Source: Prosapia bicincta (Eukaryota > Arthropoda > Insecta > Hemiptera > Cercopidae). From it: a DNA stretch of 64,000 nucleotides. The translations under genes were made by a program, and so were the position numbers. The stretch spans positions 50,160,229-50,224,228 of the forward strand of contig JBAIZL010000002.1 of the NCBI GenBank assembly GCA_036971475.1, given 5' to 3'. Positions 36,578 to 47,500 of this stretch are shown in pieces (the first letter of the stretch is position 1; each line of letters opens with the position of its first letter). The notes beneath the pieces were generated by a model. The model did no database searches, had not been told where the DNA came from, and saw only the letters and a list, made by a program, of their open reading frames with translations.

Positions 36578-36606
36578 AGACAGATAGATAGATAGATAGA
36601 TAGATA
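36429..36606. repeat. Compound (CA)n(TA)n(GATA)n microsatellite
   Basis: CA repeats run into TA repeats with an AT-rich interlude, a second TA tract (36522-36573), then CAGACAGATAGATAGATA. The frames here are artefacts. Confidence 0.95.
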
Positions 36607-38707
36607 CTATTATGATTCAAGAAGTTGTGATTTTTCAAAAAAATAAACCCTAAAAGTTTTTTTTATAGTTTTCTAAAGATTTTAAGGTGTCTTACAAAGT
36701 TTTTCTAAAATGTAGAAAATATTTACTCTAAAAAGATAAAAATATATGTCTGGGTCTCGGATTCTCTGGTGCCAGTTATTATTCCGAAGCCCTTTTTTAA
36801 ATCCGCCCTAGAATGCAGTACAACCAAAAAGAAACAACTCTAATGAATTTTTACAACCTCAGATAGAATTGAGTAAAATTAGAAGAAAAATATTTAAAGC
36901 TTAGGTGTTATGTTGATTATTTGTTTTAGAGTATTTTTGGGGTTTCTGTGATGAAATAATAATTTAAAAGAATGCACTTTCTCATTACGTTAAGTATGCT
37001 CTTTACGACCATTCTTATAATCATAAATAGCAATTTTTTGTTTTTCAATTTTATGAAAATTCTTAAAAAAAGCAAAAAGTTCAATTATTATTAAAATTCT
37101 GTCCCTGAAGTTTCCTTCGTACCGCTGCAATATAAAAGTAGCGTGACAAATACTTCATTGTTTCCGCTTTATTTCACTTCCGTTCCGGAATACATTTTCC
37201 GGGGATTAACTCCTCCATCACTGCCTGCATGTGAACATGCATTGATTTTCGAATATGCACCACTGCCAACTTGATTTCACATATTCCACAGCCTTATTCA
37301 ATCAAGTGTTCCTGCTAGAGCATTACAATTTATATCACAACTTTATCTTATTCTTGGCAAATTCATCTTGAATTTCAACAACTATGTAGATAAGGACACA
37401 TTTCTTCAAATCGTCCTGCGAAATAGATTTTCAAGTTCAGGTAACTCGAGAAAAATAAAGTCTCCACATTGACATTTAGCCAAAACTTTATGAAAAAAAA
37501 ATTTGTTATGAAATATATTAATAAGGTTAAGTAAAATTACAAATATATTAAATAGTTTATAATATACAATCTTGCCTAAAGTAACTCGGTTTTTGATTTT
37601 TACGCGATATTCTTTTTTGCAAATGCAATCAGTCGTCCCGAGACGCTCCTCTTCATTATAAAATTTTTTAAAGTACTGAATTTCTGGATTTATAAATTAA
37701 AAGAACCAATATGTGCATTACTCAAATCAATATTGAAAAATGTAAATAATGTTTTTACATTTCATACTGAAACACCTGGAATGGAAGGTAAACATTATTT
37801 TGTTAAATAAGGTAGAATGAAATGGATGATAATTTCTATCAAGAATAAAAAATATGAAAAAGCAAATTTTGCACAAAATAAACTGTGAACATAATTTATT
37901 TAGCGCTCTGCCCCTAGTGTTCATTGTTAATACTCGTTTTTCAGCATATTCATAAATTATATTTTTTGCTGAAAAAATATATTTTATGATACAATATAGA
38001 CTATTATCTTATTTATTTATAGACTACTTTATTATGTTTATAATATAATATAATCATATTATAGGTTATATAATCCATTTATGTAATCATATTTTTATAC
38101 CATAGTTACTAATCATAAAAGTTAGTTTAATCATATTTATTTATAACATAATATAATATTATATGAAACAATATTTGGTTGGGGTGAAATAAATGGCTTT
38201 TATTTTTTTCTTATTTAATACTAAAATTTAAAAAGCCCCAAAACTACAAGATACTTTAAATTATACATGAGATAATTATAAAAGATAAAGACCAAAACAT
38301 AAGCTAGTAATATGCCACAGTTTTAACCAAAGAGTTTATGGATGGGGATTTTTTGTTTTTTATTTATGAAAAGATTTTGACTGCATTCTGTAACTGATAT
38401 TTCTCCTCAGGTCACTTCACAACGTTCTATATATGATGGAAATTAAACTGTGAACAACAATGGATGAAATTAACACTAATGATTAATTTAAAATAATTCT
38501 AATGATATTCTAGTTATTATTGTTGTTAATTTGTTTACTTCGGTAATACTTATTCTTAATTTTTTCATTTTATGATCATAAATAATCATATAATTGTTAA
38601 TATTTTAGTTCTTAACAAAGTATTAATATTAAATAAACTAACGCCTTATTGAACTTTTATTTAGGCAAAATTATGAAAAATGTACTAGTCTATTTTGATC
38701 ACCGCAC

Positions 38708-38769
<62 letters not shown>

Positions 38770-38875
38770 TGCCGTCAGAGGATTTTATAAAACGAAAAAT
38801 CATCGATATTAATTTTAAAAAAAGCATTTAGAACAACTAATCGACATACATAATCCTCTATGGAACGTTGACAGT
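36607..38875. other. Gene-free AT-rich stretch
   Basis: No gene was recognised. A slightly GC-richer patch lies at about 37130-37300. A (TA)n tract lies at 38711-38766. Short frames such as 37727-37924 (minus) have no domain. Confidence 0.5.
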
Positions 38876-39196
38876 GTGTTAGAATAAATTTATTTCTAAT
38901 AAATATAAAAGAAATATTAAATTTGTCGTTTACCAGTTGGGAGTCGTCATTAGGACTATTAGTTACCTCTCTCTGGTTCCCTCGGGAAGATCATGCCGCG
39001 GGATGTACTCCTTTGGTCATCAGGAAGACGGTCCTCTCGACTACTCTATCAGACTCTACTCGGCGACTATCTTTATTTTTTTAACAAAACTACCGGAAAA
39101 ATCCAGATTTTCCCACACAGTTGTAGTGCTATCTGGGCGACATTTAGAATTATTCACTATCGGGTCTAGTTTGGTAATATAAAATATAATGTTACA
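38876..39196 (+). other. Possible solo LTR
   Basis: The stretch runs from TGTTAGAATAAATTTATTTC to ATAATGTTACA. Its GC-richer middle (38935-39165) contains CTCTGGTTCCCTCGGGAAG and CAGACTCTACTCGGCGAC, and it abuts a (TA)n tract. TG...CA ends and the sudden composition change suggest a solo LTR. No target duplication was found. An 81-codon open frame (38937-39182) inside shows no domain. Confidence 0.25.
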
Positions 39197-39217
39197 ATAT
39201 ATGTAAGTATAATTTAC

Positions 39218-39303
<86 letters not shown>
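39218..39303. repeat. (TA)n microsatellite
   Basis: About 85 bp of TA repeats with one TTTATATATG interruption. It abuts the inverted Penelope-like end. Confidence 0.95.
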
Positions 39304-39309
<6 letters not shown>

Positions 39310-39420
39310 TAAATTAAAAATATTTCAAAAACAAGAATACTTTTAATGAATATATTTATTCAAAGCTTTTCGCCGATAAAATAGTATCAGCATCTTCAGG
39401 AAAATAATTATCTAATAAAA
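39304..39420 (-). mobile_element. Inverted Penelope-like terminal repeat with hammerhead-like fold
   Basis: The reverse complement of the unit repeated at 29553-30118: on the minus strand CTGAAGA, TGCTGATAC, ATCGGCGAAAAGCTTTGAAT, then CTTGTTTTTGAAATA. It lies upstream and inverted relative to the coding fragment that follows. Penelope elements are known for terminal repeats that may be inverted and for 5' truncation, so this is the element's inverted upstream terminal repeat or an independent nested end. Confidence 0.75.
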
Positions 39421-39453
39421 TACTTTTACAAAATTTTGTAAATAATTAAACTA

Positions 39454-40179
39454 TATAAAGCAGCCATTTTCTGATTACTATCTGATTATAATCTTCTTTA
39501 CAGAATGCATAAAATTCCTATGAGCAATGAAAATAAAATGAGGGAAAAACATAATATACAGATAGCCGTAGAAAATGGTTACAAAAAGAAAACGGTAGAT
39601 AAATTAAATTATAATATATTACAAAAACAAATAAAAAATAATATTCATTACAATAGTATTAATAATAACAATACTATATGGAGTACTTTTACTTACACTG
39701 GTTTTGAAATAAAAAATATTTCCAAATTATTTACTAATAAAAACATAAAAATTGCATATAGAACCAATAATAGAATAATAAATTTAATTAACCATAATAA
39801 TAATATAAATAGTAGGCCTATACATGAGAAAAATGGAGTATATAAATTAGAATGTGAATTTTGTAATAAAGTTTATATAGGACAAACAAAGAAAAAATTA
39901 AAAGAAAGGTATAAAGAACATTTTAATGCTTTTTTAAAACCAAATATATATAAGTCTAATTTCGCAACCCATTGTATTAATAATAATCATATGTTTCCTA
40001 ATATAAATAATATGAAAATTATAAAAGAAGTAAATAAAGGGTTAAAAATGAACGTATGTGAAACATTTGAAATTTACAAGCATAATATTAATAACAAATT
40101 AATAGATGAACAAATTCAAATACGTTCTAAATACCATACTATGTTCAATGTATATAATGTTGTGGCAGCAGTGGAATAG
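39454..40179 (+). pseudogene. Penelope-like element ORF, C-terminal part with GIY-YIG endonuclease
   Basis: Counting from the ATG at 39505, residues 59-95 (WSTFTYTGFEI then ISKLFTNKNIKIAYRTNN) match the linker after the Penelope reverse transcriptase. The GIY-YIG endonuclease domain follows: GVY at 111-113, a C117/C120 pair, YIG at 124-126, Arg135, His139, a second His-rich segment (H156, H162), and ETFEI with Glu186/Glu189. The endonuclease nicks target DNA to prime reverse transcription. The same frame continues upstream of the ATG (LLSDYNLLYRMHKIPMS), past an in-frame TGA at 39472, into AAIF. The ATG is therefore not the real start, and the reverse transcriptase is lost to 5' truncation. 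The domain after 39505 is intact to the stop, so the copy is fairly young. Confidence 0.92.
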
Positions 40180-40371
40180 GTTTGGCAATATTGTAATAGA
40201 TTTGGCAACTGTGTATTGCTTTATCTAGTAGCTTCATGTTTGTTAGACAGTTCTTTCATCATTCTTAGTATTGTAACTCCTGAGGATGTTGGTAATGTAA
40301 ACCAACGAAAAGCTTTGAGTTTATTATTCAATAAATTAAATATTACTGTATTAGCGTATATTATTTGATCT

Positions 40372-40374
<3 letters not shown>
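40180..40374 (+). ncRNA. Penelope-like 3' UTR with hammerhead-like ribozyme (40275-40321)
   Basis: Stem I AACTC (40275-40279) pairs with GAGTT (40317-40321). The core CTGAGGA (40280-40286) is followed by one extra T. Stem II GTTGGT (40288-40293) pairs with ACCAAC (40301-40306). Then come GAA and the self-complementary AAGCTT (40310-40315), with U at the predicted cleavage position 40316. Hammerheads with very short or dimeric stem III are known in Penelope-like elements. All three helices pair perfectly here, which makes this the best example in the window. Cleavage is predicted, not shown. Confidence 0.75.

Positions 40375-40401
<27 letters not shown>
40375..40401. repeat. (TA)n between two convergent Penelope-like ends
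   Basis: A short TA tract separates the plus-strand element end from a minus-strand relic. Both 3' ends face this tract. Confidence 0.9.
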
Positions 40402-40406
<5 letters not shown>

Positions 40407-40500
40407 TGTTTATTATTACAAACAAGAACAATATTAACTAAACTAATTTAAGGTTTTCGCCGACTTTCATTATCAGCATTCTCATGAACTAATAAACTAA
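40402..40500 (-). mobile_element. Decayed Penelope-like end
   Basis: Read on the minus strand: ATGAGAA (a decayed core), T, stem II GCTGA paired with TCGGC, GAAA, then CCTTAAATTAG and GTTCTTGTTTGT. The layout matches the other ends, but the core and the stem III palindrome are mutated, so it is unlikely to cleave. Confidence 0.55.
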
Positions 40501-40501
40501 T

Positions 40502-41278
40502 GAGTGGCAACACTACAAATACCAAACAAATAGTTGTAAAATTCATATTTGTTAATTAAAAGTACAGTATAATTAAAAGAATAATCAGTGATAACAATAT
40601 CATGTTTAAAATAGATATAGGGCGTTATAAAATTTTCCAGTATTAATATAGTAATTATATGCTGCATTTTTTGCATAAATATCTGCAGAGGAAATATAAG
40701 TACAGCTCGTAATACTTTCTTAGTTACTACGAACTAACCTATCCTCATTTGATGATAATCTGATTAGTAAAGGCAGGCCTCTGTATGTTAGCATCCCGTA
40801 ACATCTGTGAGTACAAATTTGTAGCAGGTTCTGAGGTAACTCTACTGCCGCAAACGTGGCACTTTGGGAATGATAGAGTTCATAGCCTACGAATGGTGTC
40901 CCAAAGTAATTCCATGCGCGATAACCAACAAGATTTTAATAAGAATTGTTTCATTGAAAAGTTAAATATCTAATTTTAATAGGCCAGAAGCAATGTTAAA
41001 ATTTATTTTGTGATGAAATAAAACTGAATTTTAAAAGAGCAGCTATTTTTAATGTAATTAATAAATTTACTTTAAATTTCTTTTGCGCTTAAGATTCATC
41101 ATAAGTTCTACTGGCTTGCTGCCTCTGCTGTTCCAATTTTTCATATCAACTCCAATTTGTTTGTTTGTTATAAATATCGATAATATATAAATTGTTAATA
41201 ATTTTGAAATTCCGCGAATGATGTTGACAATCTTTTGTTATTGTAGCAAAAATTGAGTCTCTTAGTTTCAACTTACAG
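40502..41278. other. Unassigned stretch with a small GC-richer island
   Basis: The island at about 40770-40925 is open on the plus strand (40785-40973) and also on the minus strand (about 40935 down to a stop at 40720). The minus frame contains YFGTPF and NLLQICTHRCYGMLTYRGL, loosely like a WSC/cysteine-type extracellular module. Neither frame has clear splice sites. I make no gene call. Confidence 0.25.
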
Positions 41279-41681
41279 ACTGACAATGGAGGTGATTGGA
41301 GCTTCTGAAATAGCACAATTACTATTTAAACATTAACGTATTGTAACTGACAATGGAGGTGGTTGGAGCTTCTGAAATAGCTCAATTACTATTTAAACGT
41401 TATCATATTGTAACTGACAATGCAGGTGGTTAGAACTTCTGAAATAGCACAATTACTATTTAAACATTAACGTATTGTAACTGACAATGCAGGTAGTTGG
41501 AACTTCTGAAATAGCACAATTACTATTTAAACATTGACGTATTGTAACTGACAATAGAGGTGGTTGAAGCTTCTGAAATAGCACAATTACTATTTAAACA
41601 TTAACATATTGTAACTGACAATGCAGGTGGTTGGAACTTCTGAAATAGCACAATTACTATTTAAAAATTAACATATTGTAA
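41279..41681. repeat. Tandem array, six 67-bp units
   Basis: TGACAATG-type starts recur at 41281, 41348, 41415, 41482, 41549 and 41616, exactly 67 bp apart. Units contain GGAGCTTCTGAAATAGCAC and TTACTATTTAAACATTAACG. Few substitutions separate them. No frame stays open. Confidence 0.95.
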
Positions 41682-42460
41682 GATCAATAAATGTTATGGT
41701 ACTGCATTTTTTTGATAATTAACTTTGTGGGTTTATTAAAAAATGCCTCATGAATGAATTTTGAAAACGTAAAACAATTCAAGTGGTAATATACGAGCAC
41801 ATCCACAAACACTCTTTAGTTATCATTTATGAGTAAATGTATTAGGTTAGTTACATTAACTAAATTTGAATAATTTCTTATTAAGTAAATTAATCCATTG
41901 AATGAAAAAAATTTATTCTTCAATATAGTTTGCAGAGTAACTTTTATAGTTTCTATTTAGTAGGAATCACCTTGTCCTGTCCCACGAGGCTATAATGAGA
42001 CACAGAAGGAAGGGGAAGGACTGTCAGATTACGCTGGGGTACGTGCACTGCATGAAATACAGCGCTCCTGTCTGTGTAAGACATAACTATTTAATATCTG
42101 ACACATGTCGCCGTTACATATAGATAACAAATTTCTAATACATTTTGTCTTCAAGTTTAATGACAGTATCTCGTTATGTATTTTTTAAACTAAGAAATTT
42201 GTATTTTATGTATCTAGTCTGTATATTGTATTACTTTATATTATTTTAATTCTTATAATTTACTAAATAATTGAAATAGTTTTAAAAATCAATATTCTAA
42301 ATGAGCAGCTTTATGTTTTACATTACTTTTCTTGTGAAATGATTTTGTTAATTGTGTAACATTCGTTAAACATACCACAAGAGTTACACCACTAATACAC
42401 TTTCACTAATCGTCTCTAATCATTTCCAGTAAACCTTCCTTTCTTTAATTTCTAAAAACA

Positions 42461-42749
42461 ATGTTTATATGGTCCACCAATGGAAATGCTTTCTTCTCCA
42501 TGGCCAGTCCCGTTATTTACATTCTTCTGGTTGTTCTAACGACATTCGCGTTTTCATTATTCATCAATTTAGTAGCATACTTCATAAATTCATATCTCAG
42601 TAGGCTTCGCCACGACGTTGGAGCACCACACAGAGCTACAATTTACCATAGTATTATGAAATTGTTTGGTGAAAGAAAGATGGCGAACATGAAAAATTTT
42701 CGAAGTATATGGATCAACATCTATTATGTATCAACTGTCGAACATAAAG
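42461..42749 (+). CDS. Candidate first coding exon of an unknown membrane-anchored protein
   Basis: The exon starts at an ATG in a good context (AAAACAATG). It is preceded by an in-frame TAA and a possible 3' splice site (CATTTCCAG, ending 42429). It encodes 96 codons plus one base. Residues 15-43 form a long hydrophobic segment (SPVIYILLVVLTTFAFSLFI then NLVAYFI) that could be a signal anchor or transmembrane helix. The rest is polar and basic (RLRHDVGAPHRATIYHSIMK). It ends at AAAG|GTAGGTG, an excellent 5' splice site, in phase 1. Read-through would meet a stop at 42829. I do not recognise the family. Support is splice-site quality, start context and composition; no homology evidence is available. 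Confidence 0.4.
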
Positions 42750-43074
42750 GTAGGTGCAAATATTGGGCAGAATCTACATACAGCCAAGCATATGGGCCAC
42801 GCCTCCAAAAATCCAACCTCAAAGTGTGACTACCGCCCAGATGACTAAGGTCAGGTCTAAATTCTGAATGTTTCTTGCCACGACCAGTGATACCAGCCTG
42901 CATGTGCTCAAAGGCCTTAATGTAGAGACCAGTCACTATGGTTTGGTCTGATTTTCCAAACTACTCTAGGATATAGCACTAAAATTTACTAATCGATTTC
43001 TCGGTTTCTTTCTTTAGATATTTTTATAAGAGTAATGAAATATTTTCTTATAAAGCCTCCATCTGCCATTAAAC

Positions 43075-43077
<3 letters not shown>

Positions 43078-43106
<29 letters not shown>

Positions 43107-43455
43107 GTAACGGGCTTAAATTGAGAATTTAAGAATTATAATAGAAATTTTAAATTTAAAAATATAACAATTTTAATTTTGCATGAGAAGCAATAAATAT
43201 AATAATAATAACAATAAAGTGCCATAAGCAGCTATTTGAAACAACTGCGAGCCAATTTAAATAAGGTAAAGCCATTTTCAAAGGGAGGAGATTTTCCATT
43301 GATTTGAAGGAGATAGAAACCAATCAGGAGAAATAAAAGAGGTCAATATTTACTTAGAAAGGTCACTGACATTCGAAAATGCGCTGAAAGAAAAATTAAG
43401 AAGAAAATAAAGAATAAGGGAATCGCCTAAAACCAGAATAACAAAAGTTATAACA
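43078..43455 (+). mobile_element. (TG)n and possible solo LTR inside the candidate intron
   Basis: (TG)n at 43078-43104 leads into TGTTGTAACGGGCTTAAATT (from 43103). The block ends GTTATAACA (43447-43455), so its ends form a near inverted repeat TGTTGTAAC/GTTATAACA. The interior is A-rich with no ORF. No target duplication was seen. A solo LTR is a suggestion only. Confidence 0.3.
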
Positions 43456-43710
43456 AAATATAAATTTTTATTTAAAAATGCGTAAGTAGTTCTTTAAGAT
43501 TGCTAATAAACTCAACAAAAGCTTTTAATGGTGTAAATATATTTTATATATCTGAACAGTTATATTAATCAATATTACATACAATTCCATAATATAAAAT
43601 ACCATATAATTACACAAGTTGTTTATGTCTCTATTTCTACAAAACGTCCATTATTAAGCTGTCGGTATACAATTTTACTATGAATATCACGTTTCATTTC
43701 TTGTATATAG

Positions 43711-43820
43711 ATACATGCTGCCTTCTGTCAACTAAAGATGGAACTACAACTGCTGGCGCTATAACGCCTTCTACAAACTGGACACATTTTCGAGAAATAG
43801 ACGACTTGTGTAATTATATG
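43711..43820 (+). CDS. Candidate second coding exon of the same unknown gene
   Basis: TTTCATTTCTTGTATATAG precedes the exon, a reasonable 3' splice site. Joining the single G left by the first exon to AT here gives GAT and keeps the frame open, so the phases match. It encodes about 36 residues (DTCCLLSTKDGTTTAGAITP then STNWTHFREIDDLCNYM), with an NWT glycosylation sequon and three cysteines, which would fit an extracellular segment. It ends ATG|GTATTT, an acceptable 5' splice site in phase 0. The intron would be 961 bp. Further exons were not found. It could be a coincidental open frame. Confidence 0.33.
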
Positions 43821-44109
43821 GTATTTTATAATAAGGAATTCTATATAATCTATATTAAGAACACTGTTCAGATTTAAATAACTTATTGTATACGCAATGA
43901 AAAACTTTTGTTTAGTAAATTATCAATGTTAAAAACATCTTCTCACGCTATCTCCTCCCAGTTAGCTTGGAATATATAGGAGTAGTTGATGTGTATAGAA
44001 TAGGGAGGACCGATGCTTCCAGGTGTCCCCGACTTTAATCAAACCAATCTAGGTTAAGCTAATGGTCGGTTAATTCACACCTTAGAAGTGACTATGTTCT
44101 CCCTTTTGC

Positions 44110-44236
44110 ATATGTATATACATATATATATATATATATATAAAGAACTAAGTCAAAATACAAATACAGGAATTATAATTGAATTTACAATTGAATTGTC
44201 TTAATACACAAGAATACATATTGCTATATATATAGG

Positions 44237-44298
<62 letters not shown>
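44110..44298. repeat. (TA)n tracts around a short Penelope-like 3' fragment
   Basis: (TA)n at about 44117-44141 and 44225-44298. Between them, 44142-44192 is the reverse complement of the sequence that follows the hammerhead-like fold at 56198 (AATTGTAAATTCAA then AATTCTTGTATTT-like). The fragment begins at or within a few bases of the predicted cleavage position. Confidence 0.8.
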
Positions 44299-44302
<4 letters not shown>

Positions 44303-44337
44303 AGGTTTGAAACACTGTTTTCTTGTATTCACTTATC

Positions 44338-44586
44338 ACTTTCCCTATATGTACTTAAACAATAATCTTACTTGGTATTTATGCGAGTTAACTTTCAAAG
44401 ATTGGTATTATCTCCACCATCAAGCATCACTGACCGGGGGTTGTAGTAGACTCCTACTATAACCGGGGGCGAGTCTACTACAACCCCCGGTCAGTGATGC
44501 TTGATGATGGAGATAATACCAATCTTTGAAAGTTAACTCGCATAAATACGAAGTAAGATTCTTGTTTAAGTACATATAATGAAAGT
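44338..44586. mobile_element. 249-bp hairpin of two head-to-head Penelope-like ends
   Basis: Arms of about 116 bp (44338-44453 and 44471-44586) are nearly perfect reverse complements with a 17-nt loop. The apex is GC-rich (ACCGGGGGTTGTAGTAGACT). The right arm holds a hammerhead-like layout: stem I ATGC (44497-44500) with GCAT (44540-44543), core TTGATGA (first base mutated from C), one extra T, stem II GGAGAT with ATCTTT, GAA, the palindrome AGTTAACT (44531-44538), and C at the cleavage position. The left arm mirrors it on the minus strand with TTGATGG. It ends near CTTGTTTAAGTACATATA, like other ends here. Origin is inferred from this layout. Confidence 0.7.
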
Positions 44587-44589
44587 TAT

Positions 44590-47500
44590 ATATATGTTAT
44601 TTTAGCAATTTTTTTATTATATGTTCTTGTTTTCATAAATTATTGATTATTCAATTTTTTGTACCTGAATATTGTTGATTTTAATAATCCAGATTTAATT
44701 CCTAGTTTCTATTTCCACTAAAAATATTTGATGTAGATAATTAATATGTATGAAAAAAGTTTAAAATTTTAATACAATGTAACACTAATATATACGTCAA
44801 GAAACTGTCATAACTTTTAGTTTTTAATACTGATGATGAATTGAAGATGGCTTCTAATGCGGTAAAATCAATAATTTTTAAAACTGTTGATAAAATAAAA
44901 AGAGTAAATTAAGAAGGAGTTACGAAATATTTGTTCATGACTTAAATTTTAATGAACTTATGTTTGAATATAACTAAAAGTTGTAAAAAAAATCTGTTAT
45001 TAAATAATGCAATTTATCACAAGGGTACATGGTAGTATCAATTGTACAAGATTAATATAAAGAGTAATGAGCGCACATAGAAAAAAATCTTATTACAGTG
45101 TGATTAAAAATCATCAAAAAGAGAGCTGTTTCTATGATATAGCCTATAGTTCTACAAGTAATTAAACTCGCTGTAAAATTTTGTGGGACTGAATATTCCT
45201 GGGATCAGAGTATTTTGAAATAAATAAATGTTTGATTTGATTTTCATTAATTTATCATTTAATAAAATATTCGCAATATTATATCACAATTTGTATTTAA
45301 TTCGTCACTTATGGAGAAAACAATTTGCAATAAATAAAAAAAAGATAAATTTAATTAGTACCGTTGGTAAAGGTTATAGAAATGTTTCCATCGAGGGTTC
45401 CAAGATTGATCGAGGATCTTGCTATTAGGCACATTGCCAGAATAGGTCTTATGTATAAGCGAACGTTTGGTTACGATATATCGAAGAATAGATGTGGTCG
45501 CTCCAATCTCGCTCAGCTTTGATTTCAGTGTTTTCTTTCATATTGAAACGTTTGTTTGTCAACAAAGATATTTCCTTTTAAAGATACGTGGTTTTCCAAA
45601 TACAAGAATATTTTTGTGCCTTAGCGTTTGATCGTAAGAAATGAAAATATTTTAAACCGTGTACTCTGGAAAGGTATGGGTCCTTCTATTTGGTCAAAAT
45701 AAATAAATTATAATATAATGTTCAAATTTATTTTCTTTATAATTCAAGAAATGGTATTGGCTACAAAGGAAAATCAAAAGCCATCTCCAAATTAAACTGA
45801 TGTATTTTAAAATTTAATTTCGAAACGAGCCATAGTAGGCTCAAGTGTAACAACTGTATGGATGAAATGTCTCAGTAGTTTGACGAAATTGGCCTTTAAT
45901 AAGATTTACAATCTGTAAGATTTCATTAAAAACAGAATTATTGTCTGTCACAAAATTTCTGATGTTTTTAAACTTTCAAGTGATTAGATGAAACAGAAAC
46001 ACTAAAGAGGCTTATTAAAAACTACTCTCTCTTCTAAATAAAGGATTTTGTATATCAAATCGTCCTTACATTTGATAGTTAAAGGAAACAGAATAGAAAA
46101 ACGTTGGATATAATTTGAAAAAAAAACTGCAACTACAAGAAACAAATAAATCCCGGAATGTTTGGAACATCTAAAGCTTGGGTTTATTCCAGCTCACTCG
46201 GCTGTATTCAGTCGTCAAATAGTTTTGTTGAAGTTGACAGTTTGGTTGAAAATTTTCCGGTTAGGAAAACCAATGCGTTACGTTTTCCTAACCGGTTAGG
46301 TTGAATCCATCAATCCGGTTTTGTTAGACCCTTCAATCTGATTGGTTAGTCATTAGTTAATGACAAGTTCGGTTGTGCTGGAACCACCAATTCGGCTGAG
46401 TTGAAGTGCCAATAGTTGGCCTTCTGAACACAGTAGATAGATTGATTTTTTATAGAAAGGTTGCAAATGAGAGTCTGAGACCAAATAATAACACGGGAAA
46501 AGCCATTAGTACTAAATAATATTTGTTATTGATGACAAAGTAACCATGAATTAAAAGAACGATAAAAGACCACGTTCGAAAAGTCTGTTTTCATCAGCAG
46601 GTCAATCAACTAAATCTTTAGCTTTTCTGTGGATAAAAATATTATTTTGGGAAAAGGTTACTAAACTTTACTAATTTTGTTATGAAGCACATGATAAATA
46701 TCTGTGAAGTAGAATGAATTTATTGACATAGTGCTCTTTTCTACGGGATATAGTAACGATTATAGATCATGTAAAATTGTTGGAATGCTGCGGAATGATC
46801 AGGTTTAAAACTATCTAAAAGAAACTGGGAAGGAAATAAAGATAAAAATCATAAGGAAAATTAAACTACATAGTACTTCGTTGGTAGATATAAACAAGAC
46901 AAAGAATAATCAAATCAATAATCTTAATTGAAGAGAAAAGAAAATATTGATTCACAAGTAAGATTGAAGATACCAAACCTCTTAACTAACGTAATTTACT
47001 TCTTGCCTACGTACAAATTAAAATAATAAATAGAAAGTATAAAAAATATACATATTTTAAACTTTGTAGTTTGGTTCTAAAAAGAAGGAAATATACGCAT
47101 TTCCAATTCTTATCTTTTCATATACTTCTATTTTCCCTTCTACGTCCATTTCAAACCAAACTTTTAAGTTCAATTAGTAACAATTTGAAAACGTTATAGT
47201 AATTTTTTTAAATATCGACTTTACTGTAAAACCTATAAAATAAATCACAATTTCAATTATATAACCTGGTACTATCCTCTTGAATAAATTTAAGCCAATA
47301 AGGGTTCCAAAAATAAATATAAAAGACTGAGTGGTTTATAAAAAAAGGACATTTATCATATAAGCAGGGCTAGTGCTTACCCCTCATAGTACTTTATGAA
47401 ACCATTATCCTGACAGGTTGACGTGTTTGTCACTTTTAAAAAAAATCTTGCTTCTGGTAAGAAACGTCATATTTGAATATAAATTTCAGATGACAAAACG

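Noticed and set aside
45360..45530. Exon in the 45.4-kb island
   Set aside because: Open frames of similar length occur on both strands, as expected from local GC content.
46257..46295. Rho-independent terminator
   Set aside because: The hairpin is perfect but has no T-run, and the organism is eukaryotic.
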